Assembly: GCF_964275005.1 (NCBI RefSeq)
Contig: NC_092697.1
Span: forward strand, 20,682,138 to 20,746,137
Direction of reading: 5' to 3'
DNA from: Diadema setosum
Taxonomy: Eukaryota > Echinodermata > Echinoidea > Diadematoida > Diadematidae
DNA: 64,000 bases
Shown in pieces: positions 1-12,200 of this stretch (position 1 is the first letter of the stretch; each line of letters starts with the position of its first letter). The notes under the pieces were generated by a model. It was not told the DNA's origin. It did no database searches and was given only the letters and a program-made list of their open reading frames with translations. A program made the position numbers and the translations under genes.

Positions 1-168
1 TAGTGCATGATGTCACATGCGTACAACTATAATAAGGAAAATAAAAAGAGAATCTTAAGGGTAATATTATTCCCCCTGCCTTCTGAAAGAGAGAAGTCGA
101 GTGTTCTTTTGTTATGCGAGATAAGTGAAAATATGTTGAATTTTCTTTATTTTTTCTTTATATCGCTT
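1..168. mobile_element. Palindromic MITE family A, truncated copy at window edge
   Basis: The sequence matches the middle and right-centre of the complete family A copy at 18516-19091, sharing the 'gatgtcacatgcgtacaact' and 'ccccctgccttctgaaagag' blocks. About 80 bp found in the other copy is missing between 53 and 57. The left arm lies outside the window. The right arm stops abruptly at about 168, where GC-run repeat sequence begins, so a later insertion or deletion broke this copy. No coding capacity. Confidence 0.75.
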
Positions 169-753
169 TAGAGCTACGCCCCTGGGGAAGGGGGGGGGGG
201 GTTACCCCCTATAACATGAGGGAGATTTTGCAATTTCAGGGCTGTACTCCAGAGATCTAGGTGCAGACATTTTTGTGAAATATTCGAATTTTGCTTCTGT
301 CAAAAAAGTAGGAAACATTCGTATTCAGTTCCAAAATATGCGACAGCTCCGTCGTGTGATGGTAGGGGGATGTATCCCCTTCCCACACCCACCCTCCCCC
401 TTCTATCTCAAAAGACAAGAGGTTAAAGATACCAAAATGTAGCCTATCACACTCCTTGAATATTCATGTTTCATTATTTGGGATTGAACGTTTTCGATTT
501 ATTCTCCTAAAAGTCTGCACAACATCGTTGAATTTCAGTTCATACAATGGAAAGGCTCCACACCCTCTCCTTTGGTCCAACTCTATAAACTTAGTACATG
601 CACACACCCGATGAAGACACACACACAGAATGATACCGCAATGACGCCATTCGCAATGTCCTTGAATGTGAATGTGAATATCAATTTTCGTACTTTTCGG
701 GGCAAACTTGGAAAATATATGCGAGAGAGCGAAGGGGAAGGGTATGGGAGGGG

Positions 754-1013
754 CAGGGGCGTCGATCCGTTTTCACGATGGGGGAGGGGGGGGGGGGGCT
801 TGGAGTTGCAATAGCGAGGGAGTGGAACGTATGGGAGGGGGTCTTCCCCCTCTTACACGAGGAAGATTCTGCATTTTCAGACCTGAAATTCAGCGATCTG
901 GTGCATCCTTTCCTCATTTCGGTTTGCCCCCTCCCCACGTCCTCCAGCATCGACGCCTCTGCATTCGAGGGGGCAACTACCCCCCCCCCCCGCACCCAGG
1001 ATCTACGCCCCTG
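754..1013. mobile_element. Possible small hAT-like MITE
   Basis: The left end reads CAGGGGCGTCGATCC. The right end, inverted, reads CAGGGGCGTAGATCC, so the termini agree at 13 of 15 positions around a 260-bp body. I could not find a convincing flanking duplication because both flanks are G-rich. The alternative is that these are ends of two different nested elements. Confidence 0.35.
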
Positions 1014-1567
1014 GGGAAGAGGGGGGGGGGGGTTAACCCCCTACAACATGAGGGAGATTTTGTAATTTCAGACCTGTACTCCAAAGATCTAGGTGCACAC
1101 ATTTTTGTGAAATATTCGAGTTTTGCTTCTGTCAAAAAAGTAGGAAACATGGATTCGTATTCAGTAACCATCAATAATGTGTGGGGAGGGGGATAGGCCC
1201 CTCTCACACAAGGGAGATATTGCATTTTAGACTTGAAATTCAGAGATATTGTGCACACTTTGGGTAAAATATTCGAGGTTTGTTTCTATGAAAAGAGTAA
1301 GAACTGTAAAATATAAAGGACAATTCGGAAAATGTGGGGGAGTGACTTGATCCGCGTGTGCGAAATCACTGTGTATACTTTTAGTGTATGGACGTTGACC
1401 GGGGGGGGGGGGGGGAATTGTGTGGGAGAGGGTAGTCCCCTTCCCACACGGCGGAGTGTTTGTATTTTTTTAAACTGAAACAGAATAATCTCATGCCCAC
1501 TTTAGTGGAATATTGGGAAATTGTCGATCCTACATACATGAGGAAAATTTTGCATTTTTAGAATTAA

Positions 1568-1960
1568 AGGGACTGTACAGTACTGGTTGAGGGGAGGATT
1601 CAGGTTTATAACATTCCTAAATGAGATAATGAGAAACCTCTTATGAAATATGAAAGAGCATGTAATTATAAGAAGGATTCAACGTTTATTTGATGAAAAT
1701 CGGTTTTTAAATGGCCGAGATATAAAAAAACCCCCAAAACCCGATAATAATAAAAGGCGACAGGCCACGACTTTTATTAGGATCTCTTTATTTTACCTTG
1801 TTTTTGGATATCTCAGTCATTTCAAAACCGATTTTCATCAAATAAACTTTTGATTCCCCATAGAATTGTATGCTCTTTGACATCTCAAAGAGTGGTTTCT
1901 GAATATCTCGCAAAACATTAAAAGCTAAATTCTCATCTCAACCAGAACTGCACAGTCCCT
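1568..1960. mobile_element. Palindromic MITE family B with TTAA duplication
   Basis: The copy is flanked by TTAA at 1564-1567 and 1961-1964. Its ends read AGGGACTGTACAGTACTGG and, inverted, AGGGACTGTGCAGTTCTGG. The whole 393 bp folds back on itself: 'tttgatgaaaatcggttttt' near 1690 is mirrored by 'aaaaccgattttcatcaaat' near 1825. The TTAA target and TTAAAGG ends resemble T2/Kolobok-type MITEs described in Xenopus. piggyBac also uses TTAA. No transposase is present. Confidence 0.85.
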
Positions 1961-3037
1961 TTAAATAAATTTCAAATGAAAATATCTCGTAAACACATTT
2001 TTGATGGAATTTGGGAATTAACATTGTCAATCAAAGAAGTGTACTGAATCTATGGAGGGAAACCAAGCGGTGGGAATTAGGGTAAAAAAGTTAAAGTATC
2101 TAGATATCCTCCCCACCCACCCAACGGAACTGTTTCAATTTCTGAACTCAAGTGGCAGATCATCTGGTGCACACTTTTGATGAAATACGTATGCGGAAAT
2201 CTGTCAATCTAAAAGTATACTAAGTAGAAAGGATCGAACGGGGAGGGTATGCGAGGGGGTATAGGCCTACCTCCCTCTCACGCGAGGGAGATTTCGTATT
2301 TTCAGAAATGAAAATGCTAAATGATAAAAATGATATGTTCCCCCCTCCCGATCGATGCCTCTACACTTGAACGAACTTCAGCATTTTGTAAGTGAAAGAT
2401 CTGCTGCAAACTCTTTGATAAAATGTTAGGAAATACGTCAATCTCAAAAGTGTACAAAGTCTATCGAAAGGGACCAAGTAGGGGAGCTTTTGCATTTTTA
2501 TGATTGCAATTTAACGACCTGGTGCATACTTCTGGTGGTATTTAGACAATTTTCCATCCAAAAAGTTATCGTTCTTAGCTCGGGAATTATTGCTATTGAT
2601 ATTATCATTTTTATTTTTTATCTATTTATTTATTTACTTATTTCTATTTATTGATTTGTTTGCCCCAACATTTCTTTGGGGTGAGGCAAATGCCCCTTTG
2701 CCACCCCCCCCCCCCCCATTTGGATCGACGCCCCCGATCATCCCTGTGTATATGCCCATAGATGTATCCTGACTGAGTCATCGTTTGCTTCATGATTCGC
2801 GAAATGGAGGGGGGGGGGGTGTACACTTATGGCGGTATTGTTTTGTTTTGTTTTGTTTTGTTTTTTCGTACGTAATTTGCAGATGGTCCCGAGTTGCGCT
2901 CGTCATAGCATGTATCATATGTGTAGGCCTATATGTTTTCAACATCTGGACTGTGTCCTATGTCGATATTACTATTTTCGCGAGCGAGCGTTTCAGAAAA
3001 TTAAGTATACAAATCCTAAAAGATAGCATACTGTTAA

Positions 3038-3406
3038 AGGTCCAGTTTACCTTTGGGAGTAGTGATTTAAAATTTTTTCAAGATATCACATTAACTTTGA
3101 TGCATATGTGTAGGTCTGTTGTATTACAAAACATCTTACCATATAAAATTTTCGCAATAAAGCCCAAGATATAAGGAGATATCAGTATTTTTCTCAATAA
3201 ACCATAACTGTATAAGACTGTTTAGTCTGGAAACAATTTTGTTAACACTATTGTTCACATTTTGTGTATTTAACAATACTTAACATGGATTATACAGATT
3301 CTAATTTTTACAGTGGTTGTTTCTATCCCTAACTCACATTTTAGAACAGTTTTAAAGCACTAATGCTGGGTTTTTGTTTCATCTGCAAAATGGTAAATTA
3401 TGTCTT
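3038..3406. mobile_element. MITE family D (TTAAAGGTCC type)
   Basis: The copy begins TTAAAGGTCCAGTTTACC, with TTAA at 3034-3037, and ends at TTAA 3407-3410. Related copies lie at about 14000-14395 and, inverted, at about 39735-39972, plus a scrap near 37380-37450. Shared marks are 'gtgtaggtctgttgtattac' and 'ttctatccctaactcac'. It is a third family sharing the TTAAAGG end with families A and B. No coding capacity. Confidence 0.7.
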
Positions 3407-3740
3407 TTAAGCTCTGTTTCGCTCTCTCAAGCCGGGCGTAAGAATGTCATGCAATATGCCAAAATTAATCATGAGTGAGAACGATGGCATTTAAAACAAC
3501 AACAACAAAACTTCCGGAAACTTCTGCAGCTTCGCTGGTGCCAAACTGTATTGGTTCATCCTTTCCTTTGGACTACAACGACGAGAGGGTGGATTTGACG
3601 TCTGGGCAGAACAAGACATTTTAATTTAGCATTAAAACCTGACCTTTTACCCTTCATCCCTGCCATCTCTGCCATCATGACTCCAAACTTCCACAAAGAA
3701 TCAATGTCAAGCAGTACATGTAAACGTAGAGGTTTCATAC
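3407..3740. other. No feature recognised
   Basis: AT-rich sequence with no frame I can support and no clear repeat. It may be the eroded left part of the composite repeat that follows. Confidence 0.5.
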
Positions 3741-4032
3741 AGATACCTTGAGCCATTTCAGATTTTTGATTTTAGTATCTTCACTTGACCTTTGACCTTA
3801 TGGTCTAAAAAAATGTCTTACAGAATCCTTCTCTGGTAATACAGTGTACATGCATACACTTGAGTTTCATGAAAATACATGTACATTAAGGCATTACACT
3901 GATATAGGGGAAAATAGTGAAATTTTGCATTTCACTGTGACCTTTGACCTTGTGCATTTATGTCCAAAAGTTGATGAACACAGCTTTGTGCGCTCATGCA
4001 TACATATGCCAAGTTTCATTTGGATACCTTAA

Positions 4033-4363
4033 AGGGAAGGTGTAGTTTAGGTTGAGATGGTGTTCATGTTTCAAACTTTTTGTGAGATAATGAGAAACCT
4101 CCTGAAATATGAAAGAGCATTCAATTCTAGCTTATAATTACGATGAAAATTGGTTTTGATATGGCCTGAAGTATCCAGTCATGAGGACCACTTTGTTTTA
4201 CTTTGTTTTGAGATATCTTTGTCATCTCAAAACAGATTTTCATAGAATAAACTGTGAATTCCTCTTATAATTGTATCCTCTTTTATATTTCATAAGTGAT
4301 TTCTCATTATCTCGCAAAAAGTTAAAACCTGAATCCCCAATCTTAACCGAGACAAAATTCACC
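4033..4363. mobile_element. Palindromic MITE family B
   Basis: Flanked by TTAA at 4029-4032 and 4364-4367. The arms mirror each other through 'gagaaacctcctgaaatatg' and 'catttcataagtgatttctc'. The length of 331 bp is shorter than the copy at 1568 because of loss in the loop. Its right TTAA passes straight into a family A remnant. Confidence 0.75.
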
Positions 4364-4367
4364 TTAA

Positions 4368-4785
4368 CATACATGTGGATTGAGTGAGTGCAGCAATATC
4401 AGTATAAGACATCAGTGAAAGTTTGAGGAAAATTGGGCAATCCATTCAAAAGTTATAAGTTTCTGTGGAGTCACTGTTGATTAAGAAGTCTACTGCAGTT
4501 TACGATGTCACATGCAAAGAGCAATATAAGGAAAATATAAGAGAATTCCGCAAAATTTCATTTAAAAAAAGTACACATTCCCTCAACTTAATGCTGACTT
4601 ACCCGGTATGTTAAGGGTAAGATAATTCCCCCTTCCTTCTGAAAGAGGCAAGTCAAGTGCTCTTTTATTTTTCTTTATATTTCTTTATATTGTTGTACAT
4701 ATAGACATCACAAGCTGTTTGAGCAGTCTTCTCATCCAGCAATGGCAGTACTGAAACCCAAGATAGGATCTTTGCTGAAACTTCA
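4368..4785. mobile_element. MITE family A, both ends lost
   Basis: It matches family A from 'catgtggattgagtgagtgc' through 'cttctcatccagcaatggca', but the outer TTAAAGGACAAG end is missing on the left and the right arm is cut at about 4785 by the start of another repeat. It shares a left TTAA with the preceding family B copy. Confidence 0.7.
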
Positions 4786-5948
4786 ACAAGAGACCTAGGA
4801 GTCTCGCACTCACCCGAGTACAATGTTTTGCAAATTCACCTTTCACGCTCTCTTGCAGGCTCTTACCTGTAAATTTGGGGCACAGCTTTAAGAGCTTCTA
4901 TGCAGACATGGTGTCCATTTGCATATTCCATCACGCTGGTAAAAGTATCTGCTAAGTACAATTTGATCAAAATTTGATGATATGCAGTTAAAAACTGGAA
5001 ATGTTGATATGGCGACTGGTATGCCTCCGCCATAATGCATCGTTCTCCTAATAAGTCTATAGTACATCTTGACAATGTGTGATGACAGTTTAACATAACT
5101 GGTAAAATATAGAAATGACAGGTTTGTCACAAATGTATTGAATGTTCAGTTTCCTTGAACTAGATTTAATTGGATGAATGGCTATATTCATTATTGTCTA
5201 TACTATGAGTGCAGGTATTTGGGGATTTGAGGGTTTTATGTGACTTTTTACCCTGTTATAGTTTATGCATTAAGTAATTTTCAAGGTATGGGTAAAAGTG
5301 AAATTTCAGTATAAAATAGCAAAATACATTGTAATAGCCTTTTAACCTGGTCTTTGATCCTTGACCTTTGACCCTATGGCCCTAGAATTCCAAGGAGAAT
5401 CACTGTCAGGTAAGAACATACATAAATATGTACTAAGTTTTATGATGATACCTTGAGTCACTTTCAAGATATGGAGGAAGAAGTGAAATTAAGCACACTC
5501 ACTTGACCTTTGACCTTAGACCCTTTGGCAAGAAACTTCCCAGAGAATCTCTGTTGGGTAATACATGTGTGTATGAAGTTTCAACAAAAATGCTGTAGGT
5601 TTGGCATAACTATGAGGGGAAATGGTGAAATTTTGAGAAGCTGACCTTGACCTCTGACCCTGACCTTTGACCCCAAATTCCCTAGATAATTACTGCCAGT
5701 CAATACATGAATATATACTAAGGTCCATGAAGATATCTGAAACCATGTGCGAGATATAGAGAAAAAAGTGATATTTTAACATTTTCACTTGACCTTTGTC
5801 CTTTAACCTCATGACCTGAAACTCTCTCTGGAGAATCTTCATTTGGTAGTACATGTACATCTATACACTAAGTTTCAAGGAAATACCTCAGGCATTGCAT
5901 AGATATAGGAGAAATTGTGAATTTTGAGCATTTGACCTTTGACCTTAA

Positions 5949-6435
5949 AGGTGTGTACAGTTCTGGTTGAGGTGAGGATTTAGCTTTTAACGTTTTGCCA
6001 GATATTCAGAAACCACTCTAGGAGATGTCAAAGAGCATGCAATTCTAAGGGGTATCCAAAGTTTATTTGATGAAAATCGGTTTTGAAATGGCTGAGATAT
6101 CCAAAAACAGGGTAAAAGAGAGATCCTAATAAAAGGCGTGGCCTGTCACCTTTTATTATTATCACTTTTTTCTTTAGACATCTCAGCCATTTGAAAATGG
6201 CATTGCATAGATATAGGGGAAATTGTGAATTTTGAGCATTTGACCTTTGACCTTAAAGGTGCGTACAGTGTGTACAGTTCTGGTTCTGGTTTATTAATTT
6301 TCATCAAATAAATGTTAAATCCTTCTTAAAATTACATGCTCTTTCATATTTCTTGAGGGGTTTCTCATTAACTCACTTAGGAATGTTAAAAACATGAATC
6401 CCCCACCTCAACCAGTACTTAACTGTACAGTGTCT
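5949..6435. mobile_element. MITE family B with internal duplication of flank plus end
   Basis: TTAA occurs at 5945-5948 and 6436-6439. About 75 bp consisting of left flanking host repeat plus the first bases of the element (from 'ggcattgcatagatatagg' through 'ccttaaaggtg' to 'gtacagttctgg') recurs inside the element at 6197-6285. The copy is therefore two partial copies joined by a duplication of about 300 bp, not one clean palindrome. Confidence 0.65.
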
Positions 6436-6612
6436 TTAAGCATGTGCACCCAAAAGTTGATAAGCACAACTTCGCCCACTCATACATATACATGTCAAGT
6501 TTCATTGGGATACCTCAAACGGTTTTTAAGTTAGGCTGTCCACAAAATTGATTACAGACAGGACAGACGGGCGGACGGATGGACAACCCGAAAACACAAA
6601 ACACCGCCACAA

Positions 6613-6659
6613 AAACACCGCCACAAAATGTCGCCTCCGGCGACATTTTGTGGCGGTGG
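6613..6659. repeat. 20-bp stem hairpin
   Basis: CACCGCCACAAAATGTCGCC is followed by a 3-base spacer and its exact reverse complement, then an A-run. The position, right after the composite repeat and its 'cagacgggcggacggatgg' tail, suits a terminator-like 3' hairpin of a Helitron or Helentron-type element, but that is inference. Confidence 0.7.
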
Positions 6660-6699
6660 CATAAAAAAAAAACCCACACAAGGCAAGTGCCAAAATGTG

Positions 6700-7330
6700 T
6701 CTCGCCCTTGTGGTGACCATCCACTCCCCAAGGGACATCTACCATCCAAGTTTGGTCGCAAACGGACCTATGGATCAAAAGTTATGACCCATAATAGAAA
6801 CGCGCCACAAAAACTTAACATTGGGCTCTAAAAGTTCGTTGACCCATGCTTGTGACCATTGACCTTGTGGTGACCATCCACTCCCCAAGGGACATCTACC
6901 ATCCAAGTTTAGTCACATATGGAGTTATGGATCAAAAGTTATGACCCATAATAGAAACGCGCCACAAAAACTTAACATTGGGCTCTAAAAGTTCGTTGAC
7001 CCCTGCTTGTGACCTTTAACCTTGTGGCGATCATCCACTCCCCAAGGGACATCTACCATCCAAGTTTAGTCACAAACGGACCTATGGATCAAAAGTTATG
7101 ACCCATAATAGAAACGCGCCATAAAAACTAAACATTGGGCTCTGAAAGTTCGTTGACCTTGTGGTATTCATCCACTCACCAAGGGACATCTACCATCCAA
7201 GTTTGGTCACAAATGGAGTTATGGATCAAAAGTTATGACCCATAATAGAAACGCACCATAAAAAGTTAACATTGGGCCCTAAAGATCATTGACCCCTGCC
7301 TGTGAGCTTTGACCTTGAGGTGACTCTCAT
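6700..7330. repeat. Tandem repeat, four units of 136-160 bp
   Basis: 'ccactccccaagggacatct' recurs at about 6721, 6880, 7036 and 7172 (third and fourth slightly changed), each followed by 'accatccaagttt' and 'aaaagttatgacccataata'. No coding potential. A GGAC microsatellite (7432-7478) closes the array just before the next element. Confidence 0.8.
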
Positions 7331-7485
7331 ATATGGTGAAATGTGAAACTTTGTATGACCCCTCTTCCCTCCAAGTTTGATTGCAATTGAAGCCCAGAGT
7401 AAAGAGTTATTGAAGTTTTTGTAGCGTTACGGACAGACGACGGACGGACGGACGGACGGACGGACGGACGACAGACGGTTACAGC

Positions 7486-7935
7486 TCGTTATTCCGAAGG
7501 TTCGTTATTCCGAAGGTTCTTTGGTCCGAAGGTTCGTTATTCCGAAGGTTCGTTATTCCGAAGATTCGTTATTCTGAAGGTTCGTTAATCCGAAAATGAA
7601 ATAAGATTCGTTATTCCGAAGGTTCATTAACCCGAAAATGATACAAGGTTCGTTATTCCGAAGGTTCGTTAATCCGAAAATGAAATAAGGTACGTTAATC
7701 CGAAAATGCAATAGGGTTCGTTATTCCGAAGGTTTGTTAATCCGAAAACGAAATAGGGTTCGTTATTCCGAAGGTTCGTTGATCCGAAAATAATAATAGG
7801 ATCGTTATTCCGAAGGTTCGTTAATCCGAAAATGAAACAAGGCTCGTTATTCCGAAGGTTCGTTGATCCGAAAACAAAAATAGACTCGTTATTCCGAATG
7901 TTCGTTAATCCGAAAATAAAATATGGCTCTTCAAT
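7486..7935 (+). repeat. Left array of TTCGTTATTCCGAAGG repeats
   Basis: About 11 units alternate a 16-bp form (TTCGTTATTCCGAAGG) with a longer form (TTCGTTAATCCGAAAATG plus an AT-rich spacer of about 8 bp). Each core has mirrored TTCG and CGAA ends. An open frame on the minus strand is only a by-product of the repeats. Confidence 0.9.
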
Positions 7936-8159
7936 TCCGAACAAAGCAGTAAAATTCTTGTCGGGACAAAATATTGTGTTTTAATTAGAATACTGTCTTA
8001 TGTGTTCGTTGTCACCTGTGCGCACAATTTTATTTGTGACTGTGTGCATTGAGGTCAAGTACATAGAACATTTGAAATTACTGTTTACTACTGAATGCCC
8101 AGTGATTCTTATCTTTCACCCTCACTATCGTCGCCTTATAGCCATCGTTTATCGGTAGT

Positions 8160-8263
8160 CTAAAATTCATCATCATCATCATAACAATTCAGGAGAGGCA
8201 TGTTCACTATGAAAAGGGGATGCCAGCATACTCAAACTCTCTTTTGACACATAAACACATACG

Positions 8264-8302
<39 letters not shown>

Positions 8303-9540
8303 GCAAACAGGCAATCACCAAAACACGCGATTCCATACAAACTTTTTTCAACGATGTAGAATGCCGTCGTAATTTGTAATTTCATTTGTGCATGTATATC
8401 GATGATGAAAGTAGAGGTATTTTCTCCTCCGGAGAATGAGCTCGTCCCCTCCGACTCCTTTTTCACTTCTTCATCATTGTCAGGAAAATACATTCATTAT
8501 TTGAAATGATTACCACATTCTGCCATTCTAACATGTCTCAAGCAGGAAAAAAACAAACAAACCACACACACACACACACACAATCATGCGTGATCTTAAG
8601 AATAAAGGCTATTAAACAAATAAACAAAATACTCAACAAGCAGATTTCAAATGCTACATCGCTTTTAATAAGCTTCACTGTGAAGAGTGAAATGTAATCG
8701 AACTTGTCCTACCGATCAGTCAATGGGTAGGAAATTATTTTTGCATGAATTCAATGAGAAGTTAGATGCAGTTCTTCACTTTTTTTGTGTGTGACATGGT
8801 AACACATGGAATTCATGTCGTTATGTAAATGATGAAAATAATGTAAGCCAGTGTATGTATAATTTCTAGCTCTCGTAAAGTTAAGTAAATTGCGTTTTAG
8901 TACTCCATAATGATAGCCTTTGCCATGACACTATAGTCGTATTATACATTCGCAGGATTCTGAAAAAGTTACATAGACATGTTTGCATTCTGTTCAAGCC
9001 CAGGATAATAATTACAATCTACGCTCTTGTGTTATTATATCCATCAGAAACAGTGAATCTCTTGTAAAGAGTGGAATTAAACGTAGGCCCACATTGTATT
9101 TCAGCTTGTTCCCCGTCATTTCTTGCTACAGCAATTGCATTTCTTTCATTTCTCATCTCTTTCAATTTCTATAAACCCTTGACTTTAGTAGCTCGACGTC
9201 TTTTACATGTGCGTTAAATTATTCATTTAAGAAATGCATGTATATAGGCCTACATGTATGTCTATAACTTCATGTGTACGAAAAGAAATTACAATTTTTC
9301 TGTGTAAAACCCGATTTTGGACACATAGTTAGGTGTACTGTTTGGATATTCAAGTTAGGATACCCATTGTTAGAAGTATAATAAAAAAAAAAAAAAAAAA
9401 CAGAGCTGTCAGTTTGCATGCATTTCACTTTCTTTAAACATAAGATTTTTCATTTTTTATTATTATTATTATTTTTTTTTTTTGTGCGGGGCGGGGATGG
9501 CCGCGGTCACCATCATAAAAAGGGAAGGCATTCAAAACTA
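8160..9540. other. Element interior, no supported gene
   Basis: It contains a CA microsatellite (about 8264-8297) and a second short one (about 8562-8582). A minus-strand frame at about 8400-8493 looks mildly protein-like but matches nothing I know and has no clear splice sites. The rest is AT-rich with a T-run near 9472. Confidence 0.5.
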
Positions 9541-9541
9541 A

Positions 9542-9932
9542 AGGAATCGTATAGTATTGGCTGAGATGGGGCTTCACGTTTCCAACTTTCTTTTGTGAGA
9601 TAATGAAAAACTTCTCATGAAATAATAATGAAAGAGCACGTAATTCTACGAGGAATGCAAAGTTTATTCGATGAAAATTGTTTTTGAAATGGCTGAGATA
9701 TCCAAACTTGAGCAAACGGATCCTAATAAAACGTTGGACCGATCTTTTGTTTAGCTCAATGTTTTTACATTTTTGTTTGTATATCTCGGCCATTTCAAAA
9801 ACCAATTTTGATACAACACACTTTGAATTTATTTTAGAATTGTATCCTTTTTGAATTTCTCAGGTGATTCCTAATTGTCTTGCAAAAAGTTAAAATTTGA
9901 ATCTCCCATCTCAACCAAACTATATTATCCCT
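9542..9932. mobile_element. Palindromic MITE family B, older copy
   Basis: The ends read AGGAATCGTATAGTATTGG and, inverted, AGGGATAATATAGTTTGG. The flanking TTAA is changed to CTAA on the left and TTAG on the right, suggesting an older insertion. The palindromic layout is kept. Confidence 0.75.
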
Positions 9933-10493
9933 TTAGAATACCTTGCCTGTATGAAATAAATTTCTGTATAGGACTTTAATACCCCAGAAGATCGATACAA
10001 GCCCCAACACATATACACAGAGACACAAAATAAAAAGGGGACTAACTGCAAGCACCTTACGAAAACAAGACACACCGCGTCATTTGATATTGGTACAAAA
10101 AAAAAAAAAAAAAAAAAAACATGTACATATAGATGTTGCCGATTATATTGGTCGTTATCATACGACCAATCATAATCATGATTCTGAGTGCTAAAAATAA
10201 CCATTATAAAGGTGGACGGTGTGAGCTCATAATGAACCGCTGCATGTCGAGATCCGGACTACAGTATGGGGAAGGCGGGGCATGGAATGGAGCACTTAAT
10301 TTCAAATTTACAAAATGATGTCCTCATTGACTCAAAAACAGTAAAAATAACAGTTGAAGATACACGTTGTATGAACTTTATTATGTAAACGAAAAAAACG
10401 ACAAAACCACTGTAAAATTTCAGGGAAACTCAAAGCAAATTTTACAAAAGTAATATCAAACTTGCCCCATCTCTTAATGGGGATAATGGCACT

Positions 10494-11510
10494 TAAAGGG
10501 CTTACTCGCAGTTTTTACTCGTGAACGGACGTAGTACGCCGTGGAGCCCATCGACGGCCATTATAGTATGTGAACCGCTATGAAGGAAATTCTTCCTCCC
10601 TTTTTTTTTTTCAGTTTTAAGGTGAAAAAAGAGATGTGTTGAAAACCTCATGATGTCATATGTAAGTTTTATTTCTGCTTGTTACTATAAAGAATGAAGA
10701 AATTACCTTTATTTTCCCATTTTAGTCCCTCATAGTTCGTGCTACTGAGAACGCGCTCTTTCCCCCCCCCCCTCTCTCCTGCCAACATAATGAACAAGTT
10801 GTTCAAACTGTGTAAAAGCACCACATTCGGCTTAAAGTATTCAAACAGATTTTGCTAATGAGCCTTTCTGAAATCTGGCGTCTTCTCCCGTTGCCATGGC
10901 AACATTAAAGAAAAATCGCATGTTTCCATTGATATGATACCATTGTTCAAGAAAAGTGGCTCACTTCATAGTACTGGAATTACTTGTTCTATTGCAATAA
11001 ACGTCCAAATCATTCCCTTATTTCTTCTCATGTTGCCATGGTAACACATTGTTTTTGAAAAAATACACCTTTACTCGTTTTACAGTAGCAAAGGAGCCAA
11101 AAGTGACTAAAAATATTATTTATGGACTTACAGCCACCTGTTCAAATGCAATCGAAATGGGGATGATAAACAATCTCTGTCGCCATGGTAACACTTAAAA
11201 GTTCCGGAAACTACCATGTATTTATAATGAAATAATGTAAAAACTTGACATAAGTGTCTGAAAATATCTCTTTCAGTTTAAAGCTTTGTTTGCCATTAGC
11301 ATCTTGGTTATACAAAGTCACATTTCCCCTATAGGGCATGGTGATTGCTATAGCAACGACTTTGCAGAAATATTGATAGAACAAGAGCACTGGCATCAAC
11401 TATAACTTAATACTTTAATTTTGACAATCCTCGAAAAAATAGTAAGATATCAAATAGTAAGGACCTCCCTCATCGCCTTGCTCAAAAAACCCGGACGAGA
11501 AACTGCTTTC
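10494..11510. repeat. Dispersed element with X-box palindromes
   Basis: Its left part ('gtagtacgccgtggagccc', then 'ttcctccctttt') is related to sequence at 28380-28470 and, inverted, 30790-30890. It contains GTTGCCATGGCAAC at 10890, GTTGCCATGGTAAC at 11032 and GTCGCCATGGTAAC near 11178, each an RFX X-box-like palindrome. 'cttactcgcagtttttactcg' near the left end is mirrored by 'cgagaaactgc' near 11495. No gene. Confidence 0.5.
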
Positions 11511-11983
11511 TTTTTTTACTTGGCCTTATATCACTAAATACACAATGCTCCAACTATGGCTCATTGAAACTAAAACTTAGTGGTCTAGCGTTTACTATGA
11601 TGCCTGTTTAGCAATCGCGAAGCTCCAAATATTTTTCCATACCCGCTTGAACATCCACTGAACGTTCAAACGAGATATATACAATAATTAATATAAGAAC
11701 AATTATTTCTATTCCCAGGCCTATTTTCATAGGCCTGGGAGTAGGCTGGGACGTCGTCTTAGCCCCGAACCCCAAGCTGTAATGCGTTTGCATGACTGTT
11801 GAAATGATTGTGCATCTTGTTTGATGGAATGACCTATACAGCTGTAATTCGAACTTCCATCTTCAAATATAAAGAATATCAACCTGAGAATCAACCTTTC
11901 TCAGTTATAATGATTATGGACAAATACAATGTGCAGCGTCATATACATCCATTTGATAAAAATGCTGCAGCGCCCATGATTAA

Positions 11984-12200
11984 AGAGATGGTATAGTATT
12001 GGTTGAGGTGAGGATTCAGCATTTAACATTTTGCGAGTTATTTAGAAACTGCTTTATGAAAATGATGAAGAGCATACAATTCTAAGGGGAGTTAAAAGTT
12101 TATCTGATAAAAATGGGTTTTGAAATGGCTGAGATATCGCAAAACAAAGTAAAACAAAGCGATCTCAATAAAAGGTGGGTCCCAGTCACCTTTTATCAGG
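11984..12200. mobile_element. MITE family B, left arm only
   Basis: It starts after TTAA (11980-11983) with AGAGATGGTATAGTATTGG and follows family B to the loop ('gtcaccttttatcagga'). The right arm is missing. Confidence 0.7.

Larger units (their letters stand above)
169..2830. repeat. Degenerate GC-run repeat region of hAT-terminal type
   Basis: This stretch contains no convincing gene. It is built from diverged copies of a 150-250 bp block with G or C runs, a 'gagggagatttt gcattttcag' core, and 'ctggtgcacacttt' followed by 'caatctcaaaaagt'. The block beginning 'ctacgcccctgggga' at 173 recurs nearly unchanged at 1003. Termini of the form CAGGGGCGTAG or CAGGGGCGTCGATCC occur at 754, near 1013 (inverted) and near 2735 (inverted). 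This suggests several nested non-autonomous elements with hAT-like ends. Short open frames here are rich in Gly and Pro because of the homopolymer runs and look meaningless. A family B MITE sits inside at 1568-1960. Confidence 0.6.
3740..6570. repeat. Composite 'GACCTTTGACC' repeat, copy 1
   Basis: Non-coding tandem units of roughly 160-180 bp, each with a 'cacttgacctttgacctt' block, 'gagaatctctgttgggtaat' and 'catgtactaagtttcaagaaaatacc'. The last unit ends 'tgggatacctcaaacggttt' followed by 'ctgtccacaaaattgattac' at about 6505-6555, as it does in copy 2 at 35950-36003. Family B MITEs interrupt it at 4033-4363 and 5949-6435, and a family A remnant at 4368-4785. The sequence at about 4785 ('caagagacctaggagtctcg') matches the start of another dispersed element at 24501. 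Confidence 0.7.

Noticed and set aside
708-1258. Gly/Pro-rich proteins in the first 1.3 kb
   Set aside because: Frames on both strands are produced by G and C homopolymer runs in degenerate repeats.
7669-7944. Minus-strand open frame with repeated 'FGLTNLRNNEP' peptide
   Set aside because: It is the translation of the TTCGTTATTCCGAAGG tandem array; repeat length rather than coding keeps the frame open.
8400-8493. Possible exon on the minus strand in the TTCGTTATTCCGAAGG element
   Set aside because: The peptide looks mildly protein-like, but no donor or acceptor of quality and no family were recognised.
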